A stretch of DNA of 64,000 nt from Cymbidium sinense (Eukaryota; Streptophyta; Magnoliopsida; Asparagales; Orchidaceae): NCBI GenBank assembly GCA_021442155.1, contig CM038228.1, positions 84,894,114 through 84,958,113 of the forward strand, in the 5' to 3' direction. This document shows, in pieces, positions 56,625 to 64,000 of the stretch. Within the stretch, counting starts at the first letter, position 1. Each line of letters starts with the position of its first letter. Below the pieces are notes generated by a model. That model was not told where the DNA came from. It worked only from the letters and a program-made list of their open reading frames with translations, and did no database searches. The translations under genes and the position numbers were made by a program.

Positions 56625-57294
56625 AATGCTCTTTTTTAAAAAATATGTTTTTGTATTATATTTTTAAAAATAAATCATCTTATTTTAAAACACTCAAAAT
56701 AATTTATGGACATTTTAAGTGTTTTAAAAAAATTATTATCATCAAATATATTTTATTTTGAATTAAAACAATCAAAATAATATAAAAAAACAAACTTGAT
56801 CTCAAATGACCGCTAAAAAATTCAATTTTTTTTCTCATATTTTGATCTGCAAAATATAAGAAATAGCCATATGCGACCTTTTATCATCAACGATCATACA
56901 CTGTACATTTATCTTAGCATTGAATCCAACCTTCTTTACTAATTATCCTTTGACTTTGGGTTTTTGCAGAAAAGGTCTCTCCAAACACTACCAAGGAAAG
57001 TCTCAATCTTTCACATCCCTATTTGAAGTAAAGTCTCTGGAAGATCTTCCCAAGAAGGGGAGCGAGGTTATCCACACGAGGAAGATGAAGCCCTGCAAGA
57101 GCTACACTTGTCTGGATATGGCGGAAATGCCTCTCTCTCTATCATCTGAGAGCAAATCCACGTCGAAGAAGACCACTCCGTCCATGGCTTGCTATGCTTC
57201 TTCCATGGCGAAGAGTAGCAGTGTCGGTAGTGGCGGCGGCTTCATTAGCCCCCGCGGTCGTCGCCCGCCCATTCCGGTGAGCAAACGGCAGTGA
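55213..57294 (+). CDS. OXIDATIVE STRESS 3 (OXS3)-like protein, two exons
   Basis: OXS3-family proteins are small plant nuclear proteins; Arabidopsis OXS3 is linked to tolerance of cadmium and oxidative stress. Exon 1 is 55213-55424 and exon 2 is 56970-57294 (GT/AG, phase consistent); 537 bp, 178 residues. The N-terminus [17 protein letters not shown] is followed by an acidic Ser-rich stretch (residues about 18-36). The family core spans the splice site: [20 protein letters not shown] (residues 68-87, codon 71 split). Then come [11 protein letters not shown] and a basic C-terminal tail [11 protein letters not shown]. The ATG is the first in the exon and fits the family start. No damage is seen. 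The 1,545-bp intron holds two MITE-like elements. Function is inferred from family membership only. Confidence 0.9.
55770..55977. mobile_element. MITE-like element, copy 5 (OXS3 intron)
   Basis: GGGAAATTTACATACATACC at the left and GGTATGTATGTAAATCCCC at the right form clear terminal inverted repeats. It lies within the intron of the OXS3-like gene. Confidence 0.65.
56329..56813. mobile_element. MITE-like element of a second family (G1), with a nested copy of the first
   Basis: Left end GGGCATGTTTAGGATCA, right end TGATCTCAAATGACCGC: inverted ends of the GGGCTGTTTGGGATCA type also seen at 57786-58020. A first-family MITE-like element (about 56385-56635: CACACAATGCTTATCTATTT, TTCTATGCGTGAATGATGTATT, then (TA)n) is nested inside. 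It lies in the OXS3 intron. Confidence 0.5.
56562..56621. repeat. (TA)n microsatellite in the OXS3 intron
   Basis: About 29 TA units inside the nested MITE-like element. Confidence 0.93.
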
Positions 57295-58204
57295 GCCGCC
57301 ATTAGCAAGTTCTGTGGCTGAGTCACTAAAGCCAGAGGGTTTGTTGTTTCCTTGTTACTGAAATTTTTTGTACAGGTCAGATTAAAAAAAAACTTTTTTT
57401 CCGGATGTTTTGTTAGAAAATTTTATGTTCAATTTCGATGATATTTGATTCTGAATTCTGCTGTTTTTTGTATTGTTCTTCAAATTGTACTTGATATTAT
57501 TATGGTTAAGGTTTCAGTTGGTTATATGATGCTTGCTTAAATTTTGCAAGGAAAAAATTAGAAATAAATAAATAAATAATATATATATATATATAAATTA
57601 TTATCAAAATGAAAACAATCAAACAAGATCTTGTTTTATTTGGCTTTTTAGATATATTTGATAAATATGAGCCTATAAGCTTAATTAAATTTAAGCTAAT
57701 TATTAAGCAAAATACTTTTAATGAATTTTTTTAAGGACTAGTTCAGTTTTTTTATCCATACTCACATTTTTTTTTGAATACCTTAGGGGCTGTTAGGGAT
57801 CAATTTTAGTTTTTCTTTTTATATTATTTTTGAAAATATAATTGCTCAGAGAATTTTTAAATATTTTTATTTTTTGTTTAAAATTAGATAATATTATTTT
57901 TAGAAATATTTAAAATAATTTTTAGATATTTTGATTATTTTTTAAAAATAGTAATTATAATCAAATAGTTTATTTTTAAATAAAATAAAATAAAAAATAA
58001 AAGTAATCTCAAACTGCCTCAAAAATTTTGAAAACCCTAATAATAGTTCTTTATCCAAACATGCATTTTCCTCATATTTGTAAGATAAAAGAATTTTGTA
58101 TTTATAAAATGATTTTATTTATATTTGAAAATTTAGGCAGATATAAATAATTTGATAAATATAAATATGACGTAGAAAAAATTTGACCTTAAGAACTTGA
58201 TAAC
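57295..58204. other. 3' flank of the OXS3-like gene with a MITE-like element (G2)
   Basis: The 3' UTR probably runs from 57295 to about 57400-57530. G2 at 57786-58020 begins GGGGCTGTTAGGGATCA and ends TAATCTCAAACTGCCTC, the same end type as G1. The rest is AT-rich with no ORF. Confidence 0.55.
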
Positions 58205-58925
58205 TGTTATGTATTAGAAATTAATAAAAAGAAAAGTTTATAAATTATGTATAAATCAGACATGTATTTAAAGAGTGAATAAGAAAATTCTAAAAATTTT
58301 ACTGAAAAATCAAAAGAGAAAAATCAATTTTAAAATTAAAAATCTTCCATTATGTATCTGTTTTAGAGTACAAAATTTCTCTCAATAACGAGATTACGAA
58401 TCAGATATTGTATAACAACAACTATGAATCAATGCTCGGAAAACAGCCTAGTGAGTAGATTTGAACAACGAGATCGATCGACGACGATGACGCCATGAGA
58501 TGGAGACCAGAGACGACGGAGATCACGGCGCCATGGCAACGACCGGCCGTGGCAGTGCGAAGGCTAGGATCTTCAAGCTTTTGAGAGCTTTCTCCTCTCT
58601 TGGCCCCTTCATAGAAATGAGCGCTATTTATAGATTGAAAACGACGCTCTGAATACATGCAAAATCGAACCACTTCATCGGATGGCTCGAATGATTCCTT
58701 TGATCATTTGATGTATTTTAAGTATTTGAATGCTCAAAAAGTGAATTATGAGATCTTGTTAGATCGTCAAGACGCCGATTTGACTATAAACACTCCATGC
58801 TTAAGAGCTATTTATGGATTTCGATATCCCAAAGTTTAAGGATATTTTAAGTGCTTGATCTTCAGTTTCATGGATCAACTTACTGACATCAAGATCGTGC
58901 TTACTAGTAGAATTTTCAAATATAT
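58205..58925 (-). repeat. Left LTR of element C
   Basis: AATCTTCCATTATGTATC, GAGTACAAAATTTCTCTC, TCATTTGATGTATTTTAAG follow the LTR order of A. The minus-strand TATA CTATAAATAG is at 58623-58632. The CT-rich tract is much reduced. Confidence 0.72.
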
Positions 58926-59389
58926 CAGCCTTATTTTTGGATGACATTATCTCAATCATCCAAAATATTTATGCCATATACTTGAAAATAATAAATTCTT
59001 CAATGAAATTTTATGGTCCATTAACCATACATTTGAGAGAGCGATCTTCATGAGCACAAGATTATGATTATGAAGTCGGCAGTCGGATGGCTTGCACTGA
59101 ACGAAGATTTCGAGGTTATGGACCCATCGACCCCATTTTGAAGGCGTATGGCGCGGGAAGCTGTAGGCTGGGTGAGGGTGCACTATAGGCGCCAGTAAAC
59201 CGTCAGATGAGGGTATTTTCGTCAATTTTTGTCCATTTTTCTTGATTTTGATTTTTTTTTTTGAATTTTGACATTTTGTTATTCTAAAACCTCCTATGGT
59301 CGAGAAGACACTTCTCATGTACTCTGCTTTTCTCTTCTTGAGTGAAGGTCGTTCGAGATCAAGACCCGTAGTTCATCTGGAAGGCTTTT

Positions 59390-60400
59390 CCCTCGAAGAG
59401 GTGTCAATTGACCTGACCGGTTGGAGGTGATCAAGACCCACGCATACCGTCGGTTCATAGTTTTCTCTCGAAAGAGGCATCAATCATTGTCGGACCGGCC
59501 GGAGGCGACGGGCATATACGCCGAGTCCGCTTTTCCTCGAAAGAGAGTCATGCATCGACAACGGCCCGTGAGCGATCATCGGCGACGATAATCGAGATCT
59601 GGTTGACGACAATGCCCGACGATGGTGGCCGTCGGTCGTAATGCCCGCGACGGTGGTATAAGGATAACCACAATGGTTGCAACCGCCAGCGGGTCGGGCG
59701 ATGCGCAAGAGTGACGAGCCGGCGGCGATGATGCCGGCGCGGTGGTGACCGGCAACGATGGTTGGCCGGCCGGGTGGTCGGCGGTAACCGGCGACGCGGC
59801 AACCGACGCCAGAATGGCAGATGACCGGCGATTACAGCCATGGTGGATGCCGATGGCATGAAATGGCGATGGAGTGGAGGCGCCTGCGGGTGGTGAATCA
59901 ACCTACTGGCTTGAATCGGGAGACCGACGAACGATGGTGGTGACCGGAGATGGCCGATGGTCGGCGGGTGACCGCTGACGATGGTGTCAATTATCTGAGA
60001 AATATGCAATGCAGATGGCGACCAGACGCATGTGACCGGCGGAGATAGGCGACCGGCATAATGATGATTTTGATCTATCCGAGTTTGTCGAGTGTGACTC
60101 AATAACGTTAATCATAAAGAAGTTGAATTAATCAGAATTTTGACCCATCCGGCGGTTATTCGAGTGTTTGAAGTTAACTGCAGGTGGAAGAAGGCGGGAA
60201 ATCCACAGGACGACCTTTGACCTATCATAAGTTGTTTGTCGAGTATTTGCCGATGACGTTAACTTGTGTAAGAGGTTGAATTGAATCCGAGATTTTGACC
60301 TATCCGTAATTGTTTGTCTGTTACCGGCGACGTTAACCTCGGTGAGGGGATGTCCACCACCTTTTGACCTATCAAAGTATCGGGTGTTACTTCTTACCAG
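59390..60400. repeat. Minisatellite region of element C
   Basis: Remnants of minisatellite 1 (59400-59560), ACCGGCGATGG-type repeats (59560-60060) and minisatellite 2 (60060-60400), in the same order as element A. The 184-codon minus-strand frame here is repeat-derived. Confidence 0.68.
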
Positions 60401-60467
60401 GATATCAAGTCCCTCGATTGATTATGCCCCGATTGAGATACAACGTGAGTTGTATATTTCTCAATTG

Positions 60468-61047
60468 ACCCCCTATAGAGGCAAAAAGGTCAAAAATCGC
60501 TAAAAATAGCCCAAAACCGTTCCAAACCGCTCAAACAGTGGAAAGCGGGCAAAACGGATGTTTTTCGCCATGGGCATCGCGACCAGCTGGAGTCGCGACA
60601 CGCTCGACGCCGCCCTTCGCGCGCTGCTTCCCGCGAGCCCATCGCGCCACACGCTGCACTGCTCAGTACCCACGGCATGTCCGTTCCACGACGCCAGCCA
60701 GCCGCGACTCGGCCCGCCAATCGCGACGACGCGATCCGTGCCTGTGGACCCACTCAGGCCAGCGTTCTAGCCCGTACTGGCCGACCAGCGTGCTTTCTTT
60801 AACCACGACCCGCTCCGCTTCCACCTCCTTGCTGCCCAGCCTTCAAACCACAAAACCGGCCAGGTAAATGTTCGGATGAGTCCATAACCAAACCTTATGC
60901 AGACACATCAGCCTTGATCCGCTTCGTGATCATAATCTGTTCATTAAGACTGTTCTCAAAATGTTAAATGAACATGCAAATTTTATTGAAGAATTTTCAA
61001 GTAAAGATAAATATTTTTTGGATGAGATAATGTCATCCAAAATAAAG
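60468..61047 (-). repeat. Inverted 3' region half of element C
   Basis: The complement of 60480-60545 matches the TTTTTGAGC.ATTTTT block of A (21830-21960). The GC-rich part 60545-60780 corresponds to 21530-21850 of A. GGATGA...TCATCC beside the LTR (61021-61040) is the same inverted repeat seen in A and B. ORFs at 60490-60867 are on both strands of this GC-rich DNA and are not supported as genes. Confidence 0.6.
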
Positions 61048-61755
61048 AAATTCTACAATAAGACGAATCTTGATGTAAAAAGCAAGTTGATCCTCGAAAC
61101 TAGTTGAGATCAATCATTTAAAATATCCTTGAAACTTTGGGATATCGGTTAAATCCATAAATAGCTCTTAAGCATGGAGTGTTTATAAATCGGCGCCTTG
61201 AGCGAATCTAACAAGCAAGATCTCATAATTCCAACTTCATTTTGAGCATTCTAATGCTTAAAATACATCAAATGATCAAAGGAATCATTCGAGCCGTCAT
61301 GTGGAGTGGTTTGGATTTTGATGATTTACAGAGTGCGCCACTCCTCCAATATAAATACCTCATTTCATACGGAAGGAGAGAAGAGAGAAGAGAAGCTCCA
61401 AGGACAGACACCTGATTGCCGCCAACCATTGCCGGCCAGCCATCGCCGATCCTCATGCCAATCTCGTCGGCTCCATCATTACGCCCTTCATTAGTCCCTC
61501 GCTTTTCACCATCATCTCGCTACCACTAAGTACTACCAAGCGAATTACATGTTGTTCTTCATATATAATCGTAATCCTATTATCAGGAGGAATTTTGTAC
61601 TCAGAAACCATCATAGTGAAAGATTTTCTTTGGGCTAAAGTGATTTTTTTCCCTATTTTTTCATGTAAAAATTCTGGAGTTTTCTTGTTCATTTCTTTAA
61701 ATATCACATGTGCTAGAATTTCATATAGTAAGGCGTAAACTTTCACTCTACTATA
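61048..61755 (+). repeat. Right (inverted) LTR of element C
   Basis: GAATCTTGATGT, CTTTGGGATATC, GAGTGTTTATAAATCG, ATCAAATGATCAAAGGAATC, TATA box ATATAAATAC at 61349-61358, GTACTCAGAAACCATCATAG, and end GGCGTAAACTTTCACTC. It is the complement of the left LTR. Confidence 0.72.
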
Positions 61756-63107
61756 ACTGATTTTCTAACATGCAACAATAACAAATCAGCATATTCCCAC
61801 TTTATAGAACTGTTCATATCTTCATTTTAAAAGAGTAAAGCCAGAGCTGATATTATTTTCTAAAATAAATCTTTACACATCATGTAAAAGTTTATATTTT
61901 TATTTTTATATTATTTAAAAAATAATAATATTATTTTTATATTTTAGTGCATTTTTTAAATGTTTTTTGAAAAATAAATAATACTATTTTTTAAAATATT
62001 TAAAATAATTTTTAGATATTTTGAATAATTTTAAAAATAATAATTATAATTAAACATATTTTATTTTAAAATAAAATATAAAATAAAATAAAATAAAAAT
62101 ATAAAGTGAAAAATAAAAATAATAGTGATTTAAAAGAGAATAATATTTATATGTGCAGGGGAGATTATAAAAGATAAAAAAATTATATTGTAGGTTAATA
62201 AAATATCTATTTACCATAGTTGATGGATTTATCTAATATAAATTTTAATTGATTATTCAAATATTATATTTATCTTAAAATAAATTTCAATATTTTAAGA
62301 TTCATTAAAATCACTTTGTTTAATTGGATATTGCGATGCAAATTATTTTATTTATAGGCTGTCAAAGCACAGTTCATGCCCATAATTATCCATTTAACTA
62401 CTAGTCTTATCCAAAACTATTAATTATAATTATTAGTATTTGCCTATTCTTATCACAACTAATCAATGCGATAGAATAAGCGATAACATTGGCGTTATCA
62501 TTACCTTTGGCTTTCTTTAAATTATATTTTTCCTTCGGATTTATTTTTTGAATTTTAAAAGTATTTTTAATTTTTATTTTTAAAAATAATTAATATTATC
62601 TTTAAAAATACTCATATTTTTTAAAATAATAATTACTACCAAATCTACTTTATTTTGAAACAAAATAAAAATAAAATAAAATTAAAATATAAAACAAAAA
62701 ATTAAAAATAATCCCAAACACTCCCTAAAATGCACATAAATTCAATATGAGATATTATTATAAAATTTAATTAAAAAATGCATCATCTCTCTCGATTATT
62801 TTCTTTTTATTTCATTAAAAAATAATAATGATTATAATGGTTAGTTTCTCTTAAAGTGTATTTCTAAATTTTAAAAAGTTTATCTGATGGATTTTTGGAA
62901 AAATACTAAACTAGGTCTTATGGATTATTTGAGAGGGTGAACTTTTTATTAAATCTCTTAAGGCCTCGTGATGGCCTTAACTTTAATAGGAAGATATTAG
63001 ATATATGGTTGAAACTAATAGTTAATATTTAATTGATAGACTTCACATGATGATCTCTATACATTTCCCTCCTATGATATAAATAAAATCTAAAAGAAGT
63101 TCTAATT

Positions 63108-63146
<39 letters not shown>

Positions 63147-64000
63147 ATATATATATATATATATATATATAAGCTTCATGAACATTATTATCACTTTTAT
63201 CTTACTAAATTATTAAACCTAACTAATATTATGCCTAACTATAATTTGGTCATGTGAATATCAATTAGTTTGATTGATGAAAATCTTAAGAAATTATTAA
63301 GATGTGTTTGAGACAGCTTTTTAGCTGCTATATTTTTTCAGAAAGCAGTCAAAAAATAAAACAACTTCATTTAACTACCAGTTTTTTTGCTATTTTTTTA
63401 AAAAAATTTATAGTGAAAAAATTATTTTGAGAACCAGAACGATTAGTGGTGACTATTAAAAAATTATTTTTAAAATTTTTTAAAAAGAAAAATATTTATA
63501 ATACAAACAACAATTTTTTTAAAAAATTATTTTCTCTGCAACAGCTTTACAACTAATTTTTTAAAATGCTACAACTATTCTAAATAGACCCTTAAATTTA
63601 AATTTTTCATGCACATAATAAAATTCCACACACTAGAGAAAACAAAAATCTATTATACGTTCAAGATTATATAACATGACATTGCCAAATAAATTATTTA
63701 TTTAATAGAAAATGCTTCATCATATCACACATAAACTAAAACGCTTATATCATGTCACACAAAATCTTCAAGATTAGTGTAAAATACTACTAATTTAATA
63801 TATTTATGTTGCCATACCATTAATTTTTTAATATAATTGTGTATTATAAAATGATTTATACATACTATTTTCTTTAACTCTATATTTGTGATCACAAGCA
63901 TCCTTATTTATATGTGAATATAGACACTTAGGATTGATTTTTATTGTCCCTAACCTCTATGATATAGTTTGATATGTTTTTATGATTGAAACATAATATA
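61756..64000. other. AT-rich intergenic DNA with diverged MITE-like repeats
   Basis: No ORF of interest. 61880-62110 and 62520-62728 resemble the internal part of the G family (AAATATTTAAAATAATTTTTAG..., end AATCCCAAACACTCCC at 62706-62726). 63298-63594 has inverted ends GTGTTTGAGACAGC / CTAAATAGACCC and may be another short element. Confidence 0.5.
63111..63170. repeat. (CT)n-(TA)n compound microsatellite
   Basis: About 16 CT units run into about 13 TA units. Confidence 0.93.

Larger units (their letters stand above)
58205..61755. mobile_element. Element C: inverted composite of two Tat-family 3' ends
   Basis: The left LTR (58205-58925, same orientation as A/B) with its 3' region (58926-60467: minisatellite 1 remnants, ACCGGCGA repeats 59560-60060, minisatellite 2 60060-60400, and TTGTATATTTCTCAA as in A at 23770) is joined at about 60468 to an inverted 3' region (60468-61047) and an inverted LTR (61048-61755, plus orientation). 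There is no gag-pol. Both halves lack the aORF. Confidence 0.72.

Noticed and set aside
59548..60102. 184-codon His/Arg/Pro-rich ORF (minus)
   Set aside because: Repeat-derived frame within the ACCGGCGA-type minisatellite of element C.
60490..60867. GC-rich ORFs on both strands
   Set aside because: This is the inverted counterpart of the GC-rich 3' region of element A. There is no conserved frame and no domain.

Overview
This window is nuclear DNA of a flowering plant. It is AT-rich, its genes have introns, and it carries Ty3/gypsy (Tat-type) and Ty1/copia retroelements, RTE-type LINEs with (TTG)n tails, a Mutator-like DNA transposon and several MITE-like families. The species cannot be read from the sequence. 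The -NQ end of the Derlin protein fits a monocot, but this is weak evidence. Most long ORFs here are spurious or are fragments of transposon proteins.

Two host genes are supported. (1) A Derlin (DER1-type ER-associated degradation factor) lies on the minus strand, 15442 down to 1733. I reassembled it from seven coding exons with consistent splice phases, giving a complete protein of 248 residues. Introns 1 (7.8 kb) and 6 (3.2 kb) are swollen by LINE, gypsy and MITE insertions. Its promoter has a TATA box and a TGACGTGG unfolded-protein-response-type element. (2) An OXS3-like (OXIDATIVE STRESS 3) gene lies on the plus strand, 55213-57294, in two exons (178 residues), with two MITE-like elements in its intron.

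Between them lie layered mobile elements. Element A (20375-30008) and element B (42632-53406) are two full-length but frameshifted Tat-lineage LTR retrotransposons, both read on the minus strand (gag, protease, RT, RNase H, integrase). Each has a long 3' region with GC-rich minisatellites, a captured RTE LINE tail and an opposite-strand TATA box. Only B also has an antisense ORF (aORF). Element C (58205-61755) is a rearranged relative: two 3' ends (3' region plus LTR) joined tail to tail in inverted orientation. Further LTR remnants of the same family lie at 31200-31480 and 41530-42110.

A Mutator-like element (32153-40332) has about 105-bp terminal inverted repeats and a perfect 9-bp target duplication (AATCTAATT). 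It contains a decayed MURA transposase, a plant-mobile-domain gene, a 165-bp minisatellite and a copia fragment. It sits in one unit of a roughly 520-bp tandem duplication whose second unit is an intact empty site. Element B is inserted in the (TTA)n core of another dispersed repeat.

The remaining sequence (1-1700, 17127-19548, 30009-31190, 54046-55100, 61756-64000) is AT-rich intergenic DNA with microsatellites, hairpins and MITE-like repeats. No tRNA, rRNA or CRISPR array was seen, and no new biochemical system is claimed. The most unusual items are the antisense promoter plus aORF of the Tat family, the two-gene MULE with its in-cis empty site, and the inverted LTR composite.
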